From Mycobacterium conspicuum (lineage in GTDB: Bacteria > Actinomycetota > Actinomycetes > Mycobacteriales > Mycobacteriaceae): a stretch of 64,000 nt of DNA. Where the stretch lies: the NCBI RefSeq assembly GCF_010730195.1, contig NZ_AP022613.1, positions 186,001 through 250,000 of the forward strand, given 5' to 3'. The notes beneath the pieces are model-generated. The model saw only the letters and a list, made by a program, of their open reading frames with translations, did not search any database and was not told where the DNA came from. This document shows positions 22,853 to 34,349 of this stretch, piece after piece (the first letter of the stretch is position 1; the number at the start of each line of letters is the position of its first letter). The translations under genes were made by a program, and so were the position numbers.

Positions 22853-23662
22853 TTACCGCACCATCGGGAGCACGGTCCTGCTGGCCAGCTTTGACAGCCC
22901 GACCTGCATGACGCTGGTGACGTAGTCGGAGGCGTGATCCCAGTCCGGCTTGGCGCCGAAGCGGGCGCGCAGATCGATCGGCTCGAGCACCTGCATGCGG
23001 ATCTTGGCCGGAAGCGGAAAATGCGGCAGCGGTAGCGGCGACAAACCCCACGGCAGGCTCAGCGTCATCGGCAGGCTCTTCACCCGAGCCAACTTGTCGA
23101 GCCGCAGCAACTCGGCGGTGCGACGGCCGTCGTTGAGGATGACCAAGGTGTCGTGACCGCCCGTGGCGACCACCGGGACGATCTTCACCTTGCACCGGTG
23201 CGCCAACTTCAAAAAGCCGGTGCGGCCGGAGAAGACGATCTTGTACCGGTCTCGCCACGGGCGCAGCGCCTCGACATCCCCGCCGGGGTAGACCAGCGCC
23301 GATCCACCGGTTTTGAAGATCTGCTCCGCGAACGAGTTGGCGGCCGGGACGACGCCGAGCTTGCGGGTCAAATTACCGAAACCTGGTGCGGCCGTGATGG
23401 TGTCGTGCGCCAGTGCATACAGTGGCCGGCCCTCGACGGTGAAAAACGTGTTGTACGCCAACAGGAACACGAATGTGTCCGGGGTGGAGCCACCGCCGCT
23501 GTGGTTGCCGACGAACAGCACGGGTTCATCGGGAAGGTTTTCAAAGCCGTGCACCTCGGCCCGAAACCACACCGTCGACGCCAACCACAGGGCGGGCAGC
23601 ACGGCGCGGATGAATTCCGGATCGCGCTTGCGGAGTTCCTCGGGGATGGCGGCGTCGGTCAT
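22853..23662 (-). CDS. Lysophospholipid/glycerophosphate acyltransferase family protein
   Basis: A 269-residue PlsC-type acyltransferase. The catalytic block is LFVGNHSGGGSTPDTFVFL, where the His-x(n)-Asp motif has extra residues between His and Asp, as in the diacylglycerol-acyltransferase-like mycobacterial branch. FKTGGSALVYPGGDVEALRP is the second block, binding glycerol phosphate. It transfers an acyl group to a lysolipid or related acceptor at the membrane. It abuts the SRPBCC gene with no gap and follows the NTF2-like gene by 24 bases, pointing to a shared lipid-related function. Confidence 0.83.
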   Translation of the reverse strand: MTDAAIPEELRKRDPEFIRAVLPALWLASTVWFRAEVHGFENLPDEPVLFVGNHSGGGSTPDTFVFLLAYNTFFTVEGRPLYALAHDTITAAPGFGNLTRKLGVVPAANSFAEQIFKTGGSALVYPGGDVEALRPWRDRYKIVFSGRTGFLKLAHRCKVKIVPVVATGGHDTLVILNDGRRTAELLRLDKLARVKSLPMTLSLPWGLSPLPLPHFPLPAKIRMQVLEPIDLRARFGAKPDWDHASDYVTSVMQVGLSKLASRTVLPMVR

Positions 23663-23686
23663 CTCGTCGAGACTAAACCGCTTTGG

Positions 23687-24247
23687 CTAACGCGCGTCGA
23701 TAAAGTCTCGGAACTCCTTCGGCACCTCGGATTCTTCGACCCTGGTGAAGAAATCGGGCGACGTGACCGCGCTGTAGGTCTCCTCGCCTTTGATGAAGCC
23801 GTCGGCGTCGAATGGCCAGACGATCAGCATGCGCAGTGACAGCAGATAGCAGCCCTCCGGGTCGTCGACGGGAAAGCCTCGCTTCGCCGCGTCGGCGCCG
23901 TAGTACAGCGACCGGTAGTTGCCTTCGGTGACGATGGTGTCGTCGTCGACCACGATGCGGTCCATATCGAATTCGAGGTAGAACTGGCCGCCCTTGACGA
24001 TGGTGTCCTCGTAGAAGGCGCGCACCGCTTGCCGTCCCACCGGGCTCATGTCCTCGGGGGCACCCCAGGCGACGTAGCGCGGGTCCGCCGTCAGGGTCGA
24101 CATCACCAGGTCCAGATCCAGGGTGACCTCGCCGGTGGCGTGCTGCAGCAGCCTGTTGAGCATCAGCAGGTGGCGCGGGTTGGTGGTCTTCGCGATTCGC
24201 TGCTCGATGAGCGACGTTGTCTTGGAGCGATCAATGAGCTCGGTCAC
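23687..24247 (-). CDS. NTF2/SnoaL-like protein, first gene of the cyclase operon
   Basis: A 186-residue protein. The segment GRQAVRAFYEDTIVKGGQFYLEFDMDRIVVDDDTIVTEG is typical of the NTF2-like fold used by ketosteroid-isomerase-type enzymes and small binding proteins. No catalytic pair is certain. It heads a tightly spaced operon with the acyltransferase, SRPBCC and cyclase genes and is divergent from dnaK, with about 220 bases between the starts. Function unknown. Confidence 0.75.
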   Translation of the reverse strand: MTELIDRSKTTSLIEQRIAKTTNPRHLLMLNRLLQHATGEVTLDLDLVMSTLTADPRYVAWGAPEDMSPVGRQAVRAFYEDTIVKGGQFYLEFDMDRIVVDDDTIVTEGNYRSLYYGADAAKRGFPVDDPEGCYLLSLRMLIVWPFDADGFIKGEETYSAVTSPDFFTRVEESEVPKEFRDFIDAR

Positions 24248-24338
24248 GTGCTCAGTTTGCTCCGTCCGGCTCTAGACGCCGGCCTTTTCCCCGCCCCGGG
24301 AACAACTTGGCGGTGCGCGCCGTTAGGATGATCAACAA

Positions 24339-24359
24339 GTTGAGCGGATCAGACTCAAT
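24339..24359. promoter_or_regulatory. HAIR-like HspR operator 1 upstream of dnaK
   Basis: TTGAG (24340-24344) and CTCAA (24354-24358) are separated by nine bases, matching the HspR-associated inverted repeat CTTGAGT-N7-ACTCAAG known from actinobacteria. The same layout with the same inner bases occurs upstream of clpB. HspR, encoded in the operon below, should bind here and repress dnaK. Confidence 0.82.
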
Positions 24360-24393
24360 CCTGAGTTGACAGGCTGGCGCCCCCACGGGCAGG

Positions 24394-24413
24394 CTTGAGC
24401 GGGGTTCACTCAG
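24394..24413. promoter_or_regulatory. HAIR-like HspR operator 2 upstream of dnaK
   Basis: CTTGAG (24394-24399), nine bases, then CTCAG (24409-24413): one mismatch from the second HAIR half. It lies 55 bases downstream of operator 1, about five helical turns, so two HspR dimers could bind on the same face. TTGACA at 24366-24371, between the operators, could be a -35 element, but no convincing -10 follows it. Confidence 0.7.
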
Positions 24414-24466
24414 CAACGTGCAGATATATCAGCAGGACAAAAGCTCTACTATCAGGAGGAATCACC

Positions 24467-26334
<1,868 letters not shown>

Positions 26335-26338
<4 letters not shown>

Positions 26339-26976
26339 CCGAACGGAATCCGGAACAGGTAACGGTCACCGACAAGCGGCGCATCGATCCCGAGACCGGC
26401 GAAGTCCGGCATGCCCCTCCCAGTGAACCGGGAGGGGCAGCGGGAGGGGCGGAGCCGGCCGCCGCACCGGAGGGCGCAGCCGCGGGCGACAAAGTCGCCG
26501 AGCTGACCGCCGATCTGCAGCGGGTGCAAGCCGATTTCGCCAACTACCGCAAGCGGGCGCTGCGCGACCAGCAGGCGGCGGCGGACCGAGCCAAGGCCGC
26601 CGTCGTCAGCCAATTACTGGGCGTGCTCGACGATCTCGATCGGGCCCGCAAGCACGGCGATTTGGAATCGGGTCCGCTGAAGTCGGTCGCCGACAAGCTC
26701 GACGGCGCGCTGTCCGGGCTCGGCCTGACGGCGTTCGGGGCCGAGGGCGAGGACTTCGATCCCGTGCTGCACGAAGCCGTGCAGCACGAGGGCGACGGCG
26801 GCGAGGGCTCGAGGCCGGTGATCGGCACGGTCATGCGCCACGGATACAAGCTCGGTGACAACGTGCTGCGGCACGCGCTGGTCGGGGTCGTCGACACGGT
26901 CGACACGGTCGGCGAGGTCGTCGAGCAGGCGGAGCAGTCCGACACGGCCGATAACGACGACACCACAGCCGAATAG
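26335..26976 (+). CDS. grpE: Nucleotide exchange factor GrpE
   Basis: A 213-residue protein. The N-terminal ~55 residues are disordered and Ala/Pro-rich. A long helix follows (VAELTADLQRVQADFANYRKRALRDQQAA), then the conserved beta domain with GEDFDPVLHEAVQHE and PVIGTVMRHGYKLGDNVLRHALVGV, the GrpE signature. It releases ADP from DnaK. The GTG at 26335 overlaps the dnaK stop by four bases (GTGA), showing translational coupling. Confidence 0.97.
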
Positions 26977-27016
26977 GGCTCAGAATCGACAAGAAGGGGT
27001 AAGGAGGTGACGCGGC

Positions 27017-28186
27017 ATGGCCCAGCGTGAATGGGTCGAAAAAGACTTCTATAAGGAGCTGGGCGTCTCCTCTGACGCCAGCCAGAAAGACATCAAGACG
27101 GCCTACCGCAAGTTGGCCTCGGATCTGCATCCGGACAAGAACCCGAGTGGAGCCGAACGGTTCAAGGCGGTGTCCGAGGCCTACAGCGTGTTGTCCGACG
27201 AGGCTAAGCGCAAGGAGTACGACGAAACCCGTCGGCTGTTCGCCGGCGGGGGCTTTGGCGGCCGCAGATTTGACGGCGGCGGCTTCGGTGGATTCAACGT
27301 GGGCGGTGACGGCGCCGAGTTCAACCTCAACGATTTGTTCGACGCCGCCGGGCGGACCGGCGGCGCCAACATCGGCGACCTGTTCGGTGGGCTGTTCGGA
27401 GGCGGCGCCAGGACGCGTCCGAGCCGGCCTCGTCGCGGCAACGATTTGGAGACCGAGACCGAACTTAACTTCATCGAGGCCGCCAAGGGCGTCGCGATGC
27501 CGCTGCGGCTGACCAGTCCGGCGCCGTGCACCAACTGCCATGGCAGCGGCGCCCGGCCGGGCACCAGCCCGAAAGTGTGTCCCACCTGTAATGGCGCGGG
27601 TGTGATCAACCGCAACCAGGGTGCGTTCGGCTTCTCCGAACCCTGCGCCGACTGCCGGGGCAGCGGCTCGATCATCGAGCACCCCTGCGACGAGTGCAAG
27701 GGCACCGGTGTCACCACCCGCACGCGCACCATCAACGTGCGGATACCGCCGGGAGTCGAAGACGGACAACGCATCCGGCTCGCCGGGCAGGGCGAGGCCG
27801 GGCTGCGTGGGGCCCCGTCGGGTGACCTGTACGTCACCGTGCATGTGCGGCCGGACAAGGTGTTCGGGCGCGACGGCGACGACCTCACCGTGACCGTTCC
27901 GGTCAGCTTCACCGAATTGGCTTTGGGCTCAACGCTTTCGGTGCCGACGTTAGATGGCACGGTCGGTGTGCGGGTGCCGAAGGGCACGGCCGACGGCCGC
28001 ATCCTGCGGGTGCGTGGACGCGGCGTGCCCAAGCGCAGCGGTGGCAGCGGGGACTTGTTGGTCACCGTAAAGGTGGCCGTCCCGCCGAATGTCCAGGGCT
28101 CCGCCGAGGAGGCGTTGCAGGCCTACGCGGCGGCCGAACGGGCGAGCGGCTTCGATCCCCGCGCGGGATGGGCAGGTAATCGCTGA
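27017..28186 (+). CDS. dnaJ1: Co-chaperone DnaJ1
   Basis: A 389-residue type I J-protein. The J domain carries HPD at 38-40, which stimulates the DnaK ATPase. A Gly/Phe-rich region spans about 75-135. Four zinc-binding repeats follow from about residue 171: CTNCHGSG, CPTCNGAG, CADCRGSG and CDECKGTG. The substrate-binding C-terminal domains complete the protein. A strong aaggagg ribosome binding site precedes the ATG. Its stop overlaps the hspR start (ATGA). Confidence 0.97.
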   Translation: MAQREWVEKDFYKELGVSSDASQKDIKTAYRKLASDLHPDKNPSGAERFKAVSEAYSVLSDEAKRKEYDETRRLFAGGGFGGRRFDGGGFGGFNVGGDGAEFNLNDLFDAAGRTGGANIGDLFGGLFGGGARTRPSRPRRGNDLETETELNFIEAAKGVAMPLRLTSPAPCTNCHGSGARPGTSPKVCPTCNGAGVINRNQGAFGFSEPCADCRGSGSIIEHPCDECKGTGVTTRTRTINVRIPPGVEDGQRIRLAGQGEAGLRGAPSGDLYVTVHVRPDKVFGRDGDDLTVTVPVSFTELALGSTLSVPTLDGTVGVRVPKGTADGRILRVRGRGVPKRSGGSGDLLVTVKVAVPPNVQGSAEEALQAYAAAERASGFDPRAGWAGNR

Positions 28187-28572
28187 TGGCGAAGAATCCC
28201 AAGCATTCTGAGGCGCGGACGTTTCTGATCTCGGTGGCCGCCGAGTTGGCCGGCATGCATGCGCAGACGCTGCGGACCTACGATCGGCTCGGGCTGGTCA
28301 GCCCGAGCCGGACATCCGGTGGGGGACGGCGCTACTCGCAGAATGACGTCGACTTGCTCCGCGAGGTGCAACGGCTCTCGCAGGACGAGGGCGTCAACCT
28401 GGCCGGCATCAAGCGCATCATCGAGCTGACCAACCAGGTCGAGGCGTTGCAGGCGAAGGTGCGCGAGTTGGCCGAAGAGGTTACGGCCTTGCGCGCCAAC
28501 CAGCGTCGCGAGGTCGCGGTGGTGCCCAAGAGCACCGCGCTGGTGGTCTGGCAACCCCGCAAGTCTCGCTGA
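28186..28572 (+). CDS. hspR: MerR-family heat-shock repressor HspR
   Basis: A 128-residue protein with an N-terminal MerR-type winged helix (LAGMHAQTLRTYDRLGLVSPSR, GGGRRYSQNDVDLLREVQRL). A coiled-coil stretch follows (IIELTNQVEALQAKVRELAEEV), then a basic tail. It binds HAIR sites with DnaK as co-repressor; three such sites are seen in this window, two before dnaK and one before clpB. It is the last gene of the operon it represses. A decayed copy of its coiled-coil coding half is present at 33981-34082. Confidence 0.97.
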   Translation: MAKNPKHSEARTFLISVAAELAGMHAQTLRTYDRLGLVSPSRTSGGGRRYSQNDVDLLREVQRLSQDEGVNLAGIKRIIELTNQVEALQAKVRELAEEVTALRANQRREVAVVPKSTALVVWQPRKSR

Positions 28573-28702
28573 TTTGCGCGCGGCCGGTTGGGCAGCCCTC
28601 GTCCGCTGATGCTTCACGGTCAGCTCGACGACGCACTTGGCTCCGGATTCCGTGCCGGGTAATTGCCGTCGTTGCTCGCGCGAACCTCCCTGCTTACCAG
28701 GA

Positions 28703-31700
28703 CTAGTTCGAGCCGCCTAGGGCGCCCGCGTTGCCCGCGGCGCCACCTCCGCCGCCACCGTCACCACCGGTGCCCAGGCCGTGGGTGCCTTGGTGGGCGG
28801 GGCCAGCGGAGCCGCCGCCGCTCCCACCGGGGCCGGCGTTCCCGCCACCGCCGCCGCCTCCACCACCACCAGCACCCACACCGGCACCCGGATTACCACC
28901 GGCGGCACCGCCGTCGGAGCCAGTGGCGCCAGCGGTGGCCGGGCCTCCAGCGCCATCACCGTTACCACCGATCCCGCCAGTGTTTGTGGAAGAGAGATCG
29001 CCGCCGGCACCGCCGCCACCACCGCCGCCACCGCCGGCGCCACCGGAAGCTCCGGTGGCGGCGAAGCCGACGCCCCCGTTCCCTCCGACGCCGCCGGTTG
29101 CAGTCGTCGTGCCACCCTGGCCGCCGGCGCCCCCGTTGCCGCCGCCGCCACCGATTCCGGCGGCGCCGCCCGCAGCCGCAGCGCCGCCTTGGCCGCCGTT
29201 GCCGCCGCCGCCACCGCCGCCGCCGGCGCCGAAGTGGTTGCCTTGCCCGCCTTGACCGCCAGCGCCGCCGGTTCCACCATTGCCTGCGGTGCCGCCCGCG
29301 GCTGCGGCGCCGCCGTTGCCGCCGTTACCGCCAGCGCCGCCGCCGCCACCACCGTGGCCATTGCCCACGGCGCCGCCGTTGCCGCCGTTGCCGCCGTTGC
29401 CGGCGTTGCCGCCGGCGGAGGCGGCCCCGGCGGTCGCGCCGGTCCCGCCGGCGGTCCCGCCGGTGGCGCCGTTGCCGCCGTTGCCGCCGTTGCCGCCGTT
29501 GTTGTCGGTCGTGCCGGTGGTGCCGCTGCCGCCGGCACCGGCGGTGCCGGCGTCACCGCCGTCGCCGTTGGTGCCGCTGCCCGCTTGTCCTCCGCTGCCC
29601 GCGGCTCCGCCGTTGCCGCCGGCGCCGGCGTCACCGCCGTTACCACCGGCCGCGCCGGCGGCGCCCTGTGTCGGCGGGTGGTAGCCGTCGCCGCCGTTAC
29701 CGCCGCGGCCTCCGGTACCACCTGATCCGTTGGCGACGGTGGCGTCGCCGGCGTTGCCGCCGTGACCGCCGTTGCCGCCCTGGCCGCCGGCGGTGCCGTT
29801 GATGTCTCCGCTGGTGCCGGTCGTGCCGTCGCCGCCGTCGCCGCCTCCGCCGGCGTTGCCGCCGGCGGAGGCGGCCCCCGCGCTCGCGCCCGCACCACCG
29901 GATGCGCCGCCGGTGGCGCCGTTGCCGCCGTTGCCGCCGTTGCCGCCGTTGCCGCCGTTGGCGCCGGGCGCGCCGGTGGTTCCGCTGCCGCCGGCGCCGG
30001 CGGTGCCGGCGTCGCCGCCGTCGCCGTTGGTGCCGCTGCCCGCTTGTCCTCCGGTGCCTGCGGCTCCGCCGTTGCCGCCGGCGCCGGCGTCGCCGCCGTT
30101 GCCGCCATTGGCGCCATTGGCGCCGGCGGCGCCGCCCTGTGTCGATGGGTCGTAGCCGTCGCCGCCGTTACCGCCGCGGCCCCCCGACCCACCGTCGCCG
30201 TTGGCGACGGTGGCGTCGCCGGCGTTGCCGCCGTGTCCGCCGTTACCGCCCTGCCCGCCGGCGGTGCCGTTGATGTCTCCGCTGGTGCCGGTCGTGCCGT
30301 CGCCGCCGTCGCCGCCGTCACCGGCGTTGCCGCCGGCGGAGGCGGCCCCGGCGCTCGCGCCCGCACCACCGGATGCCCCACCGGCGGCGCCGTTGCCACC
30401 ATTGCCGCCATTCCCGCCGTTGGCGCCGGCCGCGCCGGTGGCTCCGCTTCCGCCGGCACCGGCGGTGCCGGCGTCACCGCCGTCGCCGGCCGTGCCGACC
30501 CCGGTGCCTCCGGTGCCCGCGGCCCCGCCGTTGCCACCCGCACCGGCGTCACCGCCGTTACCACCGGAGGCGCCGGCGGCGCCGCCCTGTGTTGACGGGT
30601 CGTAGCCGTCGCCGCCGTTACCGCCGCGGCCCCCCGACCCACCGTCGCCGTTGGCGACGGTGGTGTCGCCGGCGTTGCCGCCGTGACCGCCGTTACCGCC
30701 CTGCCCGCCGGCGGTGCCGTTGATGTCACCGCTGGTACCGGCCGTGCCGTCGCCGCCGTCACCGCCGTCACCGGCGTTGCCGCCCGCGGAGGCGGCCCCC
30801 GCGCTCGCGCCCGCACCACCGGATGCCCCACCCGCGGCGCCGTTGCCGCCGTTGCCGCCGTTGCCGCCGTTGGCGCCGGGCGCGCCGGTGGTTCCGCTGC
30901 CGCCGGCGCCGGCGGTGCCGGCGTCGCCGCCGTCGCCGTTGGTGCCCGCTTGTCCTCCGCTGCCGGCGGCTCCGCCGTTGCCACCGGCACCGGCGTCACC
31001 GCCGTTGCCGCCCGAGGCGCCGGCGGCGCCCTGTGTCGGCGGTTCGTAGCCGTCGCCGCCGTTACCGCCGCGGCCCCCCGACCCACCGTCGCCGTTGGCG
31101 ACGGTGGCATCGCCAGCGTTGCCGCCGTGACCGCCGTTACCGCCCTGCCCGCCGGCGGTGCCGTTGATGTCACCGCTGGTGCCGGTCGCCCCGTCGCCGC
31201 CGTTTCCGCCGTCGCCGGCGTTGCCGCCGGCGGAGGCGGCCCCCGCGGTCGCGCCCGCACCACCGGATGCCCCACCGGCGGCGCCGTTGCCACCATTGCC
31301 GCCATTCCCGCCGTTGGCGCCGGCCGCGCCGGTGGCTCCGCTGCCGCCGGCACCGGCGGTGCCGGCGTCACCGCCGTCGCCGGCCGTGCCGACCCCGGTG
31401 CCTCCGGTGCCCGCGGCCCCGCCGTTGCCACCCGCACCGGCGTCACCGCCGTTACCACCGGAGGCGCCGGCGGCGCCGCCCTGTGTTGACGGGTCGTAGC
31501 CGTCGCCGCCGTCCCCGCCGCGGCCCCCCGACCCGCCGGACGCCGCCGCCACCGTTCCACCCCACCGCCCGTCCACTGCCGCCCCACTGCCGTCCCGTCC
31601 CGCCATAACCCCCGTTACCACCGGCCGCGCTTGTACCCGGCCGGACCCACCCGCCGCCCCGCCGTTGCCGCCACCCGCCCTCCACCCGCCGGATCCACCA

Positions 31701-33562
31701 TTCCGGCCGCCCGCTGTGCCTTGCCGCCATTGCCGCCGTCCGCCGGAACCGCCGGCTGCCGCCTGCCGTTGACCGCCTTACTCCGGCCCACTGGGCTCCG
31801 CCGACCCCCGCCACTGCCGTCCACCGCCGTTACCGCCGTCCTCGCCCCGGCCGCGTCCCTATCCCGGCTCCGCCGTTACCGCCGGCACCGCCGTTGCCGC
31901 CGTTACCCGCATGACCCGCCGTCCCGCCGGTGCCTCCGCTGCCGACGGCTCCGCCGGCGCCGGCTGCTCCGCCGTCGCCGCCTGCGCCACCGGCCTGACC
32001 GTCGGTGCCCAGCCCGGCGCTCCCGTCGGCACCGGCCCCGCCGGCACCGCCGTTGCCGCCCAGCCCGCCGTCGCCGTTGATGCCTCCAGCACCCGAGGTG
32101 CCCCCCTGACCGCCCTCGCCTCCGGCGCCGCCGTTAAACCCGGCGGCCCCGCTGACCGTCGCGTTGTCCCCGGCTCCGCCGTTACCGCCGGCACCGCCGG
32201 TACCGCCGTTGCCCGCGTGACCGGCGGTCCCGCCGGTGCCTCCGCTGCCGACAGCCCCGCCAAGGCCGCCGTTGCCGCCGGCCCCGCCGGCACCACCGGC
32301 ACCACCGTCGGTGGTCAATCCGACACCGCTGCTGCCTGCACCGCCCGCACCCCCGGCCCCGCCGTTGCCGCCGGCACCGCCGGCGCCGTTGGTGCCGCCA
32401 TTGCCGGCTCCGCCCTGGCCGCCCTGACCGCCGGCCCCGCCGGCAAAGCCGGCCGCGCCTTTGCCGCCCGTCACGCCCGCGACGCCGGCAGCGCCGTTGT
32501 CACCGGCCCCGCCGTTACCGCCGGCCCCCCCGGCGCCGGCGACGCCGATGGCGCCCCTGACACCATCAGCGCCGAGCCATCCCCCCGAACCTCCAACCCC
32601 TGCGGCCCCCGCGGCCCCGCCGGCACCCCCATTGCCGCCATCGCCGCCTACCGAGCCGACCTGCCGATCAGCGCCCATACCCGCCGCCGCCGCCCCTCCA
32701 TCCGCGCCCCCACCCCCGGCGCCCCCGGCCGAACCCGCCCCGCCGGCCAGCCCCGGCCCGGTCGCCGCGGCTCCGACCGCCCCGTTACCACCAGCCCCGC
32801 CGGCGCCACCACTGCCCGCCGCCCATCCCAGCAGCGCCCGATCCGCGCCCCCCACCCCACCGGTGCCGCCCGCGCCTGCGGCAACACCGGCCGCACCGGC
32901 AGCGCCCAGTCCGCCCGCTCCGCCAGCCCCACCGAACCACCCAAGATGCCACCGGCGCCACCATGACCGCCGGTACCGCCGGTGGCACCGCTCCCGCCGA
33001 ACGCCGCCCCACCAGCGCCGCCGGTCCCGCCCGTGCCGAACAGGCCCGCATGCCCACCGGCCCCGCCAGCCCCGCCGGCGGGATGGGCGGCGGTGCCGGG
33101 CACTCCCGACCCTCCATTGCCGCCGTTACCGATCAAAATCCCGCCGTCTCCACCCGCCTGTCCCGTGCCCGGCGCGCCGTCGGCACCGTTACCGATCAAC
33201 GGACGCCCCAGCAGCGCCTCGGTCGGCGCGTTGACCACGCCCAGAAGGTCGCGGACCACCGTTTGCAACGGCGATGCGTTGGCGCCCTCAGCGCCGGCAT
33301 ACGCGCCCGCACCCGCGGCCAACGTCTGCACGAACTGCCCGTGAAACGCCGCTGCCTGGGCGCTCAGCCCCGCATATTGCTGCCCATAGGTCCCGAACAA
33401 CGCTGCAATCGCGGCCGACACCTCATCGTCGGCCGCAGTCACCAGCTGCGTAATGGGCCCCACCGCCGCCCCATGCGCACTGCGAATCGCCGACTCGATA
33501 GCGGCCAACCGCTGCGCGGCTGACTCGAGTTCTCCTGCTCTGACGATCAGCAACGATGACAA
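28703..33562 (-). pseudogene. PE_PGRS family gene disrupted by frameshifts
   Basis: The PE domain is encoded from 33562 (MSSLLIVRAGELESAAQRLAA), followed by the GRPLIGNGADGAPG linker and Gly-rich repeats. Near 32931-32945 a single missing base moves the Gly-rich reading to another frame, open from there to 31830. Between about 31540 and 31860 the Gly-rich code is scattered over all three frames, so several indels are needed. From 31621 to 28703 the original frame resumes for 972 codons of Gly/Ala repeats. The start codon is TTG instead of the usual ATGTCGTTT of PE genes, with gggag upstream. PE_PGRS proteins are ESX-5-exported surface proteins. Either this is a decaying gene or the G+C-rich repeats hold sequencing or assembly errors; the two cannot be told apart here. 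Confidence 0.78.
29240..31560 (-). repeat. Five tandem PGRS units of about 450 bp
   Basis: A unit of about 145-155 codons recurs five times. Each has a landmark GGDGY(D/E/H)P(S/P)TQ, then GGDAGAGGNGG, GGDAGTAGAGGSG, GASAGAASAGGNAG and TSGDINGTAGGQGGNGGHGG. The landmarks lie near 31494, 31044, 30600, 30146 and 29675, so the spacings are about 444-471 bp. The units are nearly identical at DNA level, suggesting recent duplication or gene conversion. Confidence 0.8.
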
Positions 33563-33661
33563 CTCAAACTCCCGTCACCTCGGCAACATGCGCTGGGCAT
33601 GACGCAACTCCGTTGACCTGAACCGACCGCACAACGATGGGCGACTCTTGGGCGCGAGTAA

Positions 33662-33689
33662 AATATAAAAGCCCATCGGAAACTTGCAA
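33662..33689 (-). promoter_or_regulatory. Candidate promoter of the disrupted PE_PGRS gene
   Basis: On the minus strand TTGCAA (33689-33684) and TATATT (33667-33662) are 16 bases apart, resembling a SigA-type promoter, in an unusually A+T-rich stretch. It lies about 100 bases upstream of the PE start. It is predicted by pattern only. Confidence 0.35.
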
Positions 33690-33859
33690 ATGGAGAATCG
33701 CGAAGTTGGGCAATGCACCAACGGCGAGTTAACGACAGTCGATTAATCACGAACCGTTGCCACAATTACCCTGCGACGCCCTCGACCCGGGCGCACCGCG
33801 CAATCTTCCCGTGCCGGCCAGCTGCCCGTTGCGTCTGACTTGACCGAGGTACGCCGCCC

Positions 33860-33970
33860 GGGGTGCCCGCGGGGGAGCGCGCTCACCGGGACTCTGTGGT
33901 CGAAGTGCACCTTCATGTGGCGCTCAACACCGGACACTGTCGTCAAAAGACTTGTCGCTCACGGTTCTGA
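33860..33970 (-). pseudogene. Fragment of a second aldose-1-epimerase gene
   Basis: Plus-strand bases here match the intact epimerase gene at about 34460-34605 with small deletions. The blocks gggggagcg, gtcgaagtgcacctt (gene: gtcgaagcgcacctc) and gtcgtcaaaagacttgtcgc (gene: gtcgtcaaaagccttgtcgc) occur in the same order and orientation. No open frame remains. It directly precedes the hspR fragment. Confidence 0.7.
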
Positions 33971-33980
33971 GGCAGCAGAC

Positions 33981-34082
33981 TGGAGCGCATCATCGGGCTG
34001 GACAACCATGTCGAGGCGTTCAGGCGAAGGTGCGCGAATTGGCCGAGGTGGTTGCGGACTTGCGCGCCAACCAGCGTGCTCG
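33981..34082 (+). pseudogene. Fragment of a second hspR gene (coiled-coil region)
   Basis: About 100 bases align with hspR 28411-28510 at roughly 85 percent identity by eye, including tcgaggcgtt, caggcgaaggtgcgcga and cttgcgcgccaaccagcgt. One G is missing after tcgaggcgtt (34020), which breaks the frame. Upstream of 33975 no further hspR similarity is seen, and the DNA-binding half is absent. It lies 5.5 kb downstream of intact hspR in the same orientation. Confidence 0.85.
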
Positions 34083-34205
34083 CAAAGCCGCGCTGAGGAA
34101 TCTGCCGGCTTCTATGAGTTTCATCAGTATCGACCGCGAATTTTGTTCGAATTGTTTAGACCGGAATACACTCTTTGCCCGCGAGATATCGTTTCCGAGA
34201 CTAAC

Positions 34206-34345
34206 TTGTCATTGCGGTTGGAATTCTTCACAGCGGCGGCCACAGATTTACCGAATATCGGGTCGACGATCGGCGAGGCGAATGCCGCGACCGTCGCGCA
34301 GCTGATCGGCAACGGCGGCGTGCTCGGCAAGGACGGCCCGTCCGG
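34206..34345 (+). pseudogene. Remnant of a PE-family gene
   Basis: A frame starting with TTG reads LSLRLEFFTAAATDLPNIGS, then TIGEANAATVAQLIGNGGVL. The first ~30 residues resemble a PE domain start (MSFLIAAPEFLAAAASDLAN) and the rest resembles the LIGNG linker that follows PE domains, so the middle of the PE domain seems deleted. It runs into the end of the epimerase gene on the other strand. It is not expected to make a working protein. Confidence 0.65.
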
Positions 34346-34349
34346 CCAG

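Noticed and set aside
24395..24466. N-terminal extension of DnaK
   Set aside because: It would begin in the second HAIR operator, and the ATG at 24467 has a strong ribosome binding site and the conserved MARAVGIDLGTT start.
29240..31560. CRISPR-like array
   Set aside because: The periodic units are coding PGRS repeats without short repeats separated by unique spacers, and no cas genes are near.
31830..32855. Separate PE_PGRS-like gene
   Set aside because: It has no PE start or promoter and is the shifted continuation of the PE_PGRS gene beginning at 33562.
28663..33523. Long Pro/Ala/Arg-rich frames on the plus strand opposite the PE_PGRS gene
   Set aside because: They are reverse readings of GGC/GCC repeats; any frame stays open in such DNA. 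No start signals or known domains.
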